A DNA stretch of 64,000 nt, taken from contig JAKSZT010054335.1 in NCBI GenBank assembly GCA_026826555.1, positions 5,927,565-5,991,564 on the forward strand, read 5' to 3'. This stretch comes from Tolypeutes matacus. Taxonomy: Eukaryota > Chordata > Mammalia > Cingulata > Chlamyphoridae. Under the pieces are notes generated by a model. The model was not told the origin of the DNA. It ran no database searches and was given only the letters and a program-made list of their open reading frames with translations. A program made the translations under genes and the position numbers. Below are positions 13,724 to 24,739 of the stretch, piece after piece; positions within the stretch are counted from its first letter, which is position 1, and the number at the start of each line of letters is the position of its first letter.

Positions 13724-13898
13724 TTTTTTTTAAAGATTTTATTTATTTATTCATTTATCCCCCCCTTGCTGCTTGTGCTCGCTGGGTCAGCTAACCACAC
13801 CACGGGCGGGCCTGCCCCCACCAGGAGGCCCCGGGAAGCGAACCCGGGGCCTCCCATATGGTAAACGAGAGCCCCACTGATTGAGCCACAGCCGCTTC
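13724..13898 (-). mobile_element. DAS-type SINE
   Basis: Minus-strand copy flanked by CTGGTGGCTCACTTT (13708-13723) and CTGGTGGTTCACTTT (13899-13913), one mismatch between the duplications. Full head and tail visible. Confidence 0.9.
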
Positions 13899-14239
13899 CT
13901 GGTGGTTCACTTTATGGTGTGGTTTTGTTAATCTCTTCGGGAAGTCCAGCCTAGGCTTTGTTTCTTCAACCCTACCAACAATTTTGTGAATAATTGGTGT
14001 CCCTTAGAAGTTCTTTTGTGCTGGAGTAGATTCTGTTTTCTGCAACTAAACATAATGACCAAAGCATGTGGCATGGAAGTTGAATGGAGAAAACAATGCA
14101 GGGAGAAGCAAGAAAGCAGTTGTGTGAATGGAGCTAGTACATGAGGACTGAGGAATTGGCAATGGAGAGAGGCCATTAATGACCTTGAAGTGATAGTGCT
14201 GAAATCCTGAATTAGAGGGGTTTAAGAGGGAATGGGCGG

Positions 14240-14333
14240 GGGGAGTGGGTGTATCTCTGGTTGAGCACGTACTTCTAATGTACGAGATCCCGGGTTCAAT
14301 CCCAGTACCTCCTTTAAAAAAAAAAAAAAAAAA
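14240..14333 (+). mobile_element. DAS-type SINE, short, plus strand
   Basis: Head GGAGTGGGTGTATCTCTGG, B box GGGTTCAATCCC and an 18-nt A tail. Confidence 0.8.
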
Positions 14334-15089
14334 GCAAGGGAAGGAGAGTTGAGGCCACGCTTGAGGAGTTCTGCTGTATCAAAGGACAGAAATGGGGTGA
14401 TTGCTGCATGGGGAGCTAAGATGGGAGCAGTTTTCTGGAGTTACGTCTGACTCCTGATAAGAAACCTGAAATTACATGGCTTAAAGTAGGAGGTTTATTT
14501 TGCCTCATGTAAAGTTGATTCCACCATGTCATGTAAAGCTGATTTACATGATTTTCCCCCCTGTAAAGCTGATTCCCTATCACTTGTCTCCGCTGTTCTT
14601 ATTTGCTTGGCTTATGTACTCAAGGTCAATTCACAGTTGCAACTTTAGCCATATGTCAGTTTTCCAAGGAGGGAGGGGGGAGCAAGGGGTGGGGACAAGG
14701 GAGAAGCTGGTGTCTTGAATAAACCCCTTTTAAAGGTTTCTTTTCAGGAAATTTTAGGCAATGACCCCATTAACATCTTGTTGGTGACCCCTGTCTGCAC
14801 AGGAGGCAAGGAAATGTTTTCTGGCCGGGCACATGGCTGTTTCTGACAACATAGGGATTCTTTTAGTAAGGGCATATTCGAGGTGGGTGTTGGGTAAGAA
14901 ACTAGTGGAACCATTTCACAGAAATAATAATCGCAGCACGTTTGTATGCTGATGGGAATGATCTGGTAGAACGGGAAAAATGGACAACGTCGGGGGGAGA
15001 GGAGAGAATCGTCATAGGAGTGAAGTTTGAGGGTGGAGACGATCTTGTGTAGAAGAGGAGGTGCTGGCTTTTTTTGAGGGTGGCTGTTT

Positions 15090-15775
15090 TATCTTTAAAG
15101 ATAATTGTGGTAACACACACACAAATATGTATAAAACAAAGTTTGGCAATTTGATTTTTGAGTGTACAGCTCCGTGGCATCAGTTAAATTTACCGTGTTG
15201 TGCTGCCATCACTACCATCCATTATCAAACTTTTTCATCACTCCAAATGGAAACTCTGTACCATTAAGCAGTAACTTAATGGTAACCTCTAATTACTTTG
15301 TCTCTGAATTTGCCTATTTTAGATATTTCATATTAGTGGAGTGATGGAATATTTGTCCTTTTTTGTCTGGTTTAATGTTTTCAAGGTTCATTTATATTGT
15401 AACATGGATCAGAACTCCATTCCTATTTATGACTGAATAGTATTCCCTTGTATGTATGTACCCACAATTGTTTATTCATCTGTTGATGTTTGTGGGTTGT
15501 TTCCACTTTTTGGCTATTATGAACAATGCTGCTTATAAACGTTGGTGTAAAGTTTCTGTTTGAGTTCTTGTTTTCAGTTCTTTTATGTACCTAGAAGTGG
15601 GGTTGCCAGGTCATATGGTAATTCTATATTTACCTTTTTGAGGAACTGCCAGGCCATTTTCCATAGCATCTGCACCATTTTAGTCCTACCAGCAGTGCGT
15701 GAGGGTTTTAATTTCTCCATGTCTTGCCAATACTAATTATTTTCCTTTTTTATTATTTTTAAAATAATAGCCATC
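15090..15775 (-). mobile_element. Old L1 3' region
   Basis: Reads on the minus strand as the C-terminal part of L1 ORF2 and 3' UTR (gaagtggggttgccaggtcatatgg, ttttccatagcatctgcaccatttt and similar). Many changes, no open frame. 15776-16222 after it is unassigned. Confidence 0.7.
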
Positions 15776-16222
15776 CTAGTGGGTGTGAAGTGGTATCTCA
15801 TTGTGGTAGGCACTGGCTTTTGAAAGGAGCATGACACATTTGAATGAAGGCAGGTATGTGGGACAAGATGCAGGTAAGTTGGTAGATTCAGTGTCTAGAG
15901 CATGAGGAAATTCTCTTCTGATTGACTCTTTTCTCTGAAATAAGCAAAGTCATCAGGAGTTGGGAAGAGAGGAAGGCGGTGTTAGAAGTTAGAGGAAAGA
16001 GAAGTTATTACTTGGAGGACAGATTAGCTGAGGTCATCTGAGACTCGTCTTCATACATTGAAAGCGTGGTTTGTGTCTGGTTCAGCAGCTTAGGTATATG
16101 TAGAATGAGTGGAGAGTTGGGTGTGGCCAGCTACAGTGAGCTGGAAAGATAGGAGGTGATGACTATGGGATAGGATGCACAGAAGAGATTTTGGTGGTGA
16201 TTCAGTTTTAGCAAAGGTTTAA

Positions 16223-16529
16223 GCAGTGTTGTCCAATAGAAATATAATGCAGGCCCCAAGTCTAATTTAAATTTTCTAGTAGCCACATTAAAAAAGGAAA
16301 AAGAAACAGGCAAGATTAAATTTAGTAATATATTTATTTTAATCCCATGTATATAGTGTAATCATTTCAACATGTAATCTATATAAAAATTATCTGCAAG
16401 ATATTTTACGTTCCTTTTTTTTGTTTTTTTTGTATTAAGTCTTCAGAATCCGGTGCACATCTCGGTTCACACTGGCCCCTTTTCAGGGCTCAGTAGCCCC
16501 ATATGGTGATGGCTTCTGTACTGGACATT
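16223..16529 (+). mobile_element. DNA transposon relic with inverted ends
   Basis: Left end CAGTGTTGTCCAATAG and right end CTGTACTGGACATTG are inverted matches. The interior matches the relic at 61085-61281 (aagtcttca-aaat). Probably a hAT-type non-autonomous element. Confidence 0.5.
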
Positions 16530-16531
16530 GC

Positions 16532-16841
16532 TTGGTTGGGGAGTAACTGGGGCCCTGTGGTGGGGGGAGGGGTTGTGGGTGAGACTGTGCAAGGTGAGGT
16601 GGTCCAGGGTCTGGATGAGGAAGTCCTTGGCATACACTGAATGATGGGGGGAGCTGGGAGGTGTGGTGTGGCCTGTATTCTTTGGTGATTCTTTTGGAAT
16701 TTCCTTGATTGATTCACCCAGGCCTCTCCCTTCAAACAAGCTGACAAAGAGATCCTCCCTATCTCTAGTTTTGGAGTTTCTTACAAGGTGCTCCTTGAGT
16801 TGTTTCTTGGTCACTCTGGTTTTTGTTTTTTTTTTACACAT
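16532..16841 (-). other. Unidentified open frame, Pro/Ser/His-rich, probably not a gene
   Basis: The minus strand is open for about 100 codons here, continuing into the transposon relic at left. It reads a basic start, then a K-E-I-P-K-E-S-P-K segment and a T-T-P-P-S-S-P-H-H segment. I do not recognise a family. Its left end lies in a transposon and there are no splice or promoter signals, so it may be chance or an old retrocopy. Confidence 0.2.
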
Positions 16842-17085
16842 CTGTCTTCTAAATTATGTACATTCTTTTCCCTTCTTAGTGTGTTCTATATTCCATTTTA
16901 AAAATAGGAAGCTCTGCATTTCCTATAAATCATGGGCCCGTTAGCTTCTTTTGAATGACAGGGGAGAGAGAGAGTTTAAGAGAACCAGAAAACAAAAGAT
17001 CCAAAGCACTTTGGAAGTTGTCAGCAATTATAGGTCTTGATGGTTTGTTCATCACACATTTTTGTGGTTTTAGTTTCCATTTCTT

Positions 17086-17268
17086 TTTTTTTTAAAGATT
17101 TTATTTTTATTTATTCATTTATCCCCCCCCCTTGCTGCTTGTGCTCGCTGGGTCAGCCAACCACGCCGTGCGGGCGGGTCCACCCCCACCAGGAGGCCCC
17201 GGGAACCGAACCCGGGGCCCCCCATATGGCAAACGGGAGCCCTACTGATTGAGCCACAGCTGCTTCCC
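17086..17268 (-). mobile_element. DAS-type SINE
   Basis: Minus strand, flanked by a perfect 15-bp duplication TAGTTTCCATTTCTT (17071-17085, 17269-17283). Confidence 0.92.
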
Positions 17269-17294
17269 TAGTTTCCATTTCTTGATGGAATTTT

Positions 17295-17804
17295 TTTTTT
17301 AAAGGTTTATTTATTTATTATCCCCCCTCCCCCTCCCCTCTTGTTTTGCACTCACTGTCTGCTCTCTGTGTGTTCTTCTTTTTCTGCTTGCCTTCTTTTT
17401 AGGTGGCATCAGGAACTGATCCTGGAACCTTCCAGGGTGGGAGAGAGGTGCTCTTGCCCCACCTCAGCTCCCTGGTCTGCCGTGTCTCTTTTTTTTTTTT
17501 AACCGGGAGGTCCCAGGGATCGAACCCGGGTCCCTCCATATGGGAGACGGATGCCCAACCAGTTGAGCCACATTCGACCCCTGCCGTGTCTCTTATTGTC
17601 TCCCCTCTGTGTCTCTTTTTGTTGCACCATCTTGCTGTACCAGCTTTTCATGCGGGCCAGCACTCCTGCGCAGGCCAGATGTCCACTGGGGTCAGCTCGC
17701 CGTGTGGACCAGCTCGCCTTTCACCAGGAGGTCTCAGGAATCAAATCCTGGACCTCCTATATAGTAGATGGGAGCCTAATAGCTTGAGCCACATCCTCTT
17801 CCCA
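17295..17804 (-). mobile_element. Dimeric DAS-type SINE interrupted by a younger SINE
   Basis: Minus-strand dimer flanked by a 12-bp duplication TGATGGAATTTT (17283-17294, 17805-17816). Its second half resumes after the nested copy at 17491-17580. Its left duplication overlaps the right duplication of the SINE at 17086-17268, so the two insertions share a target. Confidence 0.9.
17491..17580 (-). mobile_element. DAS-type SINE nested in another SINE
   Basis: 90-bp minus-strand copy inside the 17295-17804 dimer, flanked by a perfect 14-bp duplication CTGCCGTGTCTCTT (17477-17490, 17581-17594), which shows it is younger than its host. Confidence 0.92.
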
Positions 17805-18042
17805 TGATGGAATTTTAAAGTGAGAAATCAAAAAGCCCTTGAAGCAACTTAGTTTTTTTTTTTTTTAACTGCCAGGCTTTTGCATCTGTTTTTGGGTTTT
17901 GAATTAATCCTTAGTGTTCTTATGATTGAATGGAAATGTATATTTTAAGACCAGCTGTGTTTATTGTAGTGATTTCTCTTTTAATAATATTAATGAATTG
18001 ATGATCCCAGGTTCCACTAAGAATATTTTTAACAAGGTAGTA

Positions 18043-18734
18043 GGGGAAGCAGATGTAGCTCATGCAACTAGGCTCCCGCCTACCACATGGGAGTTTGCTG
18101 GTTTGGATCCCAGTGCCTCCTGGAGAAGACAGCAAGCTGGCGCAATGGGCAGGCGTGGCAAGCTGACATAACAAGAGACACGAGAAGAAGAAACATAATG
18201 AGACACAACAAAGCACGGAGCAGCGATTCCTAGTGCCTCCTAAAGAAGACAGCGAGCTGACATGTTGGGCATGTGCTGTGAGCTGATGCAACAAGATGAC
18301 TCAACAAAAGATGCAGGGAGGAAAAACATAATGAGAGGGAAGCGGCTGTGGCTCAATCAGTAGGGCTCCCGTTTGCCATATGGGAGGCCCCGGGTTCGGT
18401 TCCCCGGGCCTCCTGGTGAAGGCAAGCCCGCCCGCACGGCGTGGTTAGCTGACCCAGCGAGCACAAGCAGCAAGGGGGGGATAAATGAAAAAATAAATAA
18501 AATCTTTAAAAACAAACAAACAAACAAACAAAAAAACATAATGAGAGACACAACAAAGCAGGGAGCAGAGGTGGCGCAAACGATTAGGTACCTCCCTCCC
18601 ACATCAGAGGTCCCAGGTTTGGCTCCCGGTGCCTCCTAATGAAAGAAGACAAACAAATACAGCAAGTGAAAAAACAAAGGGGTAGGGAGAAATAAATAAA
18701 ACAAAAAAGAAATCTTAAAAAAAAAAAAAAAAAA
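18043..18734 (+). mobile_element. DAS-type SINE, multi-unit, interrupted by a younger SINE
   Basis: Three plus-strand units (heads near 18043, linked units near 18220 and 18566) end in a long A tail at 18717-18734. The nested copy at 18338-18531 splits it. Confidence 0.85.
18338..18531 (+). mobile_element. DAS-type SINE nested in another SINE
   Basis: Plus-strand full copy flanked by a perfect 16-bp duplication AAAAACATAATGAGAG (18322-18337, 18532-18547). This is one of the cleanest copies, with head, linker, AATAAAATC and tail all visible. Confidence 0.93.
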
Positions 18735-18903
18735 GATTATAGATTTCTTTTGAGACTTCTTATAAATATTATAAAAATAATACATGTTCATTATAGAAAA
18801 TTGAACACTAGAAAAACAGAAACAATAAAGCAGCACCATTGTTCTGTCATCTGAAGACTATGACTGTTCATGTTTTGGTTTGTTTCCTTCTATTCTTTTT
18901 TCT

Positions 18904-19385
18904 TTTTAAAGATTTATTTTATTTATTTATTTCTCCCCATCTTCTCGCTGTGTCTGTTGGTTGTGTGCTTGTCTTCCTTTTTTTGGGTAAAGCACTGGAA
19001 ACCAAACCTGGGACCTCCCATGTGTGAGGAAGAGCTTAATTGCTTGAGCTACTTCCACTCCCTGCTTTATTGTTTTCTCATTATGTTTTCCTCCTTGTGT
19101 CTCTCTCTCTCTCTTTTTTTTTTTTTTAAGATTTTATTTATTTTTTCATTTATCCCTCCCTTGCTGCTTGTGCTCTCTGGGTCAGCTAACCACGCCGTGA
19201 GGGCGGGCTTGCCTTCACCAGGAGGCCCCGGGAACCGAACCCGGGGCCTCCCATATGGTAAACGGGAGCCCTACTGATTGAGCCACAGCCGCTTCCCACC
19301 TCCTTGTGTCTCTTGTTGCATCATCTTGTTGTAAGTCCTTGCCATGCCAGCCCATTGCGTCAGCTTGCTGTCTTGCTCGTCGTCT
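18904..19385 (-). mobile_element. Dimeric DAS-type SINE, left part; split by an L1
   Basis: Minus-strand dimer whose second unit stops abruptly at 19385 at a T run. The missing second head resumes at 26042-26118 on the far side of the 6.6-kb L1. A nested SINE sits inside at 19105-19297. Confidence 0.7.
19105..19297 (-). mobile_element. DAS-type SINE nested in another SINE
   Basis: Minus strand, flanked by a perfect 15-bp duplication CCTCCTTGTGTCTCT (19090-19104, 19299-19313). Confidence 0.92.
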
Positions 19386-19530
19386 TTTTTTTTTTTTTTT
19401 TTTTTTTTTAAGTATTTAGTTTTCTTAATATGACAAACGAGCCTTCTCCTACTTGCTAACATATGTGACCCAGATTGGATTGATGACAGTTCTACTCACA
19501 GGGCACGAGGCATGGCTAAACTGTTCCTAG
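19386..19530 (-). mobile_element. Probable 3' transduced segment of the adjacent L1
   Basis: Between two T tracts (19386-19409 and 19531-19546) lies a 120-bp non-repeat sequence. On the L1 strand this reads L1 3' UTR, A tract, unique sequence, second A tract. That is the signature of read-through past the L1 polyadenylation site followed by retrotransposition. Confidence 0.5.
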
Positions 19531-22500
19531 TTTTTTTTTTTTTTTAACTTTATTTTGTACATTTAATAATTGAAAACATAAGCAATTAAAAACTAAAAAG
19601 TAAACACAGATGAATAAATATATACATTTCTCAATGAAATGTAATGGATACATGTAAATTTTTTTTTTTTTTTTATCAAACAATATATTACACAATATAT
19701 TTGGTTCATAGTAACGCATTCATACAGTATTTGTCCTTTTGTGTCTGGCTTGCTTCACTCAACATAATGTCCTCCAGGTTCATCCATGTTGCCATATGCT
19801 TTACGACTTCATTTCTTCTTACAGCTGCATAATATTCCATCGTGTGAATAGACCACAGTTTGTTTATCCATTCATCTGTTGATGGACACCTGGGTTGTTT
19901 CCAGCTTTTGGCAATGGTGAATAATGTGGCTATGAACATCGGAGTGCAGATGTCTGTTCGTGTCACTGCTCTCAGTTCTTCTGGGTATATACCCAGTAGT
20001 GGTATTGCAGGGTCACATGGCAAGTCTATATTCAACTTCTTTAGGAACTGCCAAACAATCCTCCACAGTGGTTGTACCATCCTGCATTCCCACCAACAGT
20101 GAAGAAGTGTTCCTATCTCTCCACATCCTTTCCAACACTTGTAGTTCTCTGTCTTTTTAATAATGGCCATTCTGATAGGTGTGAAATGATATCTCATTGT
20201 AGTTTTGATTTGCATTTCCCTAATCATGAGTGATGTTGAGCATTTCTTCATGTGTTTTTTTGCCATTTGTATTTCTTCTTCGGAGAAATGTCTATTCAAG
20301 TCTTTGGCCCATTTTTTTTGGCCCATTTTTTAATTGGGTCATTTGTCTTTTTATTGTTGAGCTGTAACATCTCTTTATATATCCTGGATATTAAACCCTT
20401 ATCAGATATGTGATTTCCAAATATTTTTTCCCATTGAGTTGGCTGCCTTTTCACCCTTCTGACAAAGTCCTGTGAGGTGCAAAACTGTTGAATTTTGAGG
20501 AGGTCCCATTTATCTACTTTTTCTTTTGTTACAGGTGCTTTGGGTGTGAGGTCCAAGAAACCACCACCTACTACAAGGTCTTGAAGATGTTTCCCTACAT
20601 TTTCTTCCAGTAGTTTTATGGTCCTGGCTTTTATATTTAGATCTTTGATCCATTTTGAGTTGATTCTTGTATAGGGGGTGAGATAGGGGTCCTCTTTCAT
20701 TTCTTTTGGTTATAGATATCCAGTTCTCCCAACACCATTTGTTGAAGAGACTGTTTTTTCCCATCAGCGTGGGCTTGGTAGGTTTGTCAAAAACCATTTG
20801 ACTGTTTAGGTGAGGGTTTTTTTCTGGATTCTCAATTCTATTACACTGATCAATGCGTCTATCTTTATGCCAGTACCATGCTGTTTTGACCACTGTAGCT
20901 TTGTAATATGTTTCAAGGTCAGGCAGTGAAATTCCTCCCACATTGCTCTTCTTTTTTAGAATGCTTTTGGCTATTCGGGTGCACTTACCCTTCCAGATGA
21001 ATTTGGTAATTGCCTTCTCTAATTCTGTAAAGTAAGCTGTTGGGATTTTGATTGGTATTGCATTGAATCTATAAATCAGTTTTGGCAAGATTGACATCTT
21101 CACGATATTTATTCTTCCAATCCATGAACACGGAATGTCTTTCCATTTGTTTAGGTCTTTTTAAATTTCTTTTAGCATTGTTTTGTAGTTTTCTGCATAT
21201 AGGCCCTGTACTTCCTCGGTTAAATTAACTCTTAGGTATTTGAGTCTTTTTGTTGCTATTGAAAATGGAATTTTCCTCCTGATTTCCTCCTCAGATTGTT
21301 CAGTACTAGTGTACAAAAACATTACCGATTTTTGTGTGTTGAGCTTATATCCTGCCACTTTGCTGAACTCATTTATTAGTTCAAGTAGCTTTGTTGTGGA
21401 TACTTCAGGATTTTCTAAATAAAGGATCATGTCATCCGCAAACAGTGAGAGTTTTACTTCCTCTTTTCCTATTTGGACGCCTTTAATTTTTTTGTCTTGT
21501 CTAATTGCCCTAGCTAGAACTTCTAGTACAATGTTGAATAACAATGGTGACAGTGGGCATCCTTGTCTTGTTCCTGATCTTAGGGGGAAAGCTTTCAACC
21601 TTTCCCCATTGAGTATAATGTTGGCTGTGGGTTTTTCATATATGCCTTTTATCATATTGAGGAATTTTCCTTTTATTCCTATCTTTTGAAGTATTTTTAT
21701 CAAAAAAGGATGTTGGATTTTGTCGAATGCCTTTTCTGCATCTATTGAGATGATCATGTGGTTTTTTCCCTTCAATTTGTTAATGTGGTTTATTACATCG
21801 ATTGATTTTCTTATGTTGAACCAGCCTTGCATACCAGGAATAAATCCCACATGGTCGTGATGTATAAGTCTTTTGATATGCTGTTGGATTCGATTTGCAA
21901 GTATTTTCTTGAGAATTTTTGCATCTATGTTGATGAGAGAGATTGGTCTGTAATTTTTTTTTCTTGTGGATTCTTTATCTGGCTTTGGTATTAGGGTGAT
22001 GTTGGCTTCATAAAATGTGTTGGGTAATTTTCCCTCCTCTTCAATTTTTTGGAAGAGTTTAAACAGGATTGGTATTAATTCTTTTAGAAATGCTTGGTAG
22101 AACTCACCTGTGAAGCCATCTGGTCCTGGACTTTTCTTTGCTGGGAGATTTTTGATGACGGATTCAATCTCCTTAATTGTGATTGGTTTGTTAAGTTCTT
22201 GTATTTCTTGTTGTGTGAGTGTAGGTTGGTTATGAGTTTCTAGAAATTTGTCCATTTCATCCAGGTTGTCTAGTTTGTCGGCATATAGTTTCTCATAATA
22301 TCCTCTTATGATTCTTTTTATTTCTGTGAGGTCATTTGTAAATCCCCCCCTTTCATTTCTGATTGTATTTATTTGCATCTTCTCTCTTTTTTTCTTTGTT
22401 AGTGTAGCGAGAGCTTTGTCAATTTTATTGATCTTCTCAAAGAACCAGCTTTTGGTTTTGTTGATTTTCTATATTGCTTTTCTGTTCTCATTTTCATTTA

Positions 22501-22621
22501 TTTCCGCTCTAATCTTTATTATTTCTTTTCTTCTTTCTGCTTTGGTATTGGTTTGCTGTTCTTTTTCTAGTTTCTCAAGTTGTTCAGTTAAGTCTTTGAG
22601 TTTAGCTCTTTCTTGTTTCTT

Positions 22622-22879
22622 TTTTTTTTTTTTTTTAATATGATGATTATTTATTTATTTATTTATTTATTTTAAAGATTTATTTATTTACTTTATCCAT
22701 TTTAAACCCCCCCCTTCCCCATTTTGCTGTTTTGTATCCATTTGCTGGGCAATTCTCTATGTCTGTTTCCTTCCATCTCTTCTCATCCTCCTCCTCCAGT
22801 CTTCACCAGGATTCGATCCTGGGGACTTCCAATGTAGGAGACAGGTATTCTGCTGCCTGCGCCACCTCAGCTCCTGGCT
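22622..22879 (-). mobile_element. DAS-type SINE (longer subfamily) in L1 ORF2
   Basis: Minus-strand copy splitting the L1 ORF2, flanked by a 12-13-bp duplication TTTCTTGTTTCTT (22609-22621, 22880-22892). The interior carries the ccattttgctgttttgt and ctcctcctccagtcttcacc spacer shared with the copies at 34647, 52812 and 53498. Confidence 0.9.
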
Positions 22880-24729
22880 TTTCTTGTTTCTTAATATAGG
22901 CATTTAGGGCTATAAATTTCCCTCTCAAGACTGCCTTTGCTGTATCCCATAAGTATTGATATGTTGTGTTCTCATTTTCATTTGTCTCAATATATTTACT
23001 GATTTCACTTGCAATTTCTTCTTTGACCCACTGAATATTTAAGAGTGTGTTGTTCAGTCTCTACACATTTGCAAATTTCCTTTTTTCCTGTCTGTTATTG
23101 AATTCCAGTTTCATTCCATTATGATCTGGGAAGGTGCTTTGTATAATTTCAATCTTTTTATATTTATTGAGAGCTGTATTGTGACCTAACATGTGGTCTA
23201 TCCTGGAGAAAGATCCATGGGCACTTGAGAAGAATGTATAACCCGCTGAGTTTGGATGCAGTGTTCTGTATATGTCTATTAGGTCTAATTTGTTTATTAT
23301 ATTGTTCAAGTTCTCTGTTTCCTTGTTGATCTTCTGTCTAGTTGTTCTATCTAATGATGTGAGAGGGGTATTGAAGTCTCCAACGATTATTGTAGAAATG
23401 TCTATTTCTCCCTTCAGTTTTGCCAGAGTTTGTCTCATATATTTTGGGGCACCCTGGTTAGGTACGTAGATATTTATGACTGTTATATCTTCCTGGAGGA
23501 TCGTCCCTTTTATTAATATATAATGGCCTTCCGCATCTCATCACTTTTTTGCATTTGAAGTCTGTTTTGTCTGATATTCGTATAGCTACCCCTGCTCCAT
23601 TCTGTTTGCTATTCGCATGGAGTATCTTTTTCCAACCTTTTACTTTCAGCCGGCTTGTATCCTTGTGTCTGAGGTGAGTTTCTTGTAAGCATCGTATGGA
23701 TCGCTCATGTTTTTTTATCCATTCTGTCAGCCTGTATCTTTTGATTGGGGAATTTATTCCATTCATATTCAATGATATTACTGAAAATGCACTATTTATT
23801 TCCTCCATTTTATTCTTTGGTTTTCATATGTCATCTTATTTTTGTCTTTCTTTTTACTCTTTTGGTTATCCTTTCTGCTTTTCTTTCTTCTATACTCTCC
23901 TCCAAGCCTCTCTCTCCTGTCTTTTTCTTTCAGGTTCTAAGGCTTCCTTTAATATTTGCTGCAAAGGTGGATTCTTTTTTGCAAACTCTCTTAGTTTCTG
24001 TTTGTTTGTGAATACTTTATATTCACCTTCATATTTGAAGGACAGTTTTGCTGGATAAAGAATTCTCGGCTGGCAGTTTTTCTCTTTCAGTTTCCTAATT
24101 GTATCATACCACTGTCTTCTCGCCTCCATGGTTTCTGAAGAGATATCTGCACAAAATCTTACTGGACATCCTTTGTACGTGATCATTTGCTTCTCTCTTG
24201 CTGCTCTGAGAATTTTCTCTTAATCTTTTACATTTGACATTCTGAATAATATGTGTCTTGGCGTAGGTCTATTTGGATTTATTCTTATTGGGGTATGGTG
24301 TGCTTCTTGGACATGTAAGTTCATTTCTTTCGTGAGAGTTGGGAAATTTTCAGCTATTATTTCCTCAAATACTCTTTCTGCCCCTTTTCCTTTCTCTTCT
24401 CCTTCTGGAACTCCCATGACACGTATGTTCTTGCGTTTTGTGTTGAGCCCCTGCTCAGTTTTTTCCATTCTTTTCTCTCTCTGTTCTTTTCTTTCTTCAA
24501 TTTTAGCTGCTCTGTCTTCAGTATCACTTATTCTTTCTTCTGTCATTTCAAGTTTGCTGTTGTATGCTTCAAATGTATTTTTGACTTCACCTATTGTGTC
24601 TTTCATTCCCATGAACGCCGTTACTTTTCTGTTCAGTGTTTCAAATTCTTCTTTACGTTTGTGCAATGACTTCTTGATGTCGTTGAACTCTTTAACTATA
24701 TTCTCTTTCATCTCATTAATTTGATTTTG

Positions 24730-24739
24730 NNNNNNNNNN
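24730..24739. other. Assembly gap (10 N) flanked by identical 47-bp sequence
   Basis: Ten N in the L1 ORF1. The 47 bases before it (24683-24729) and after it (24740-24786) are identical, while the sister L1 at 43-4406 has the segment once. The duplication is most simply an unmerged overlap of two contigs. Confidence 0.9.

Noticed and set aside
21161..22378. 405-codon minus-strand ORF with reverse-transcriptase motifs as a host gene
   Set aside because: It is the ORF2 middle of the L1 at 19531-26040, with the same protein in pieces at 43-2035. Interrupted on both sides.
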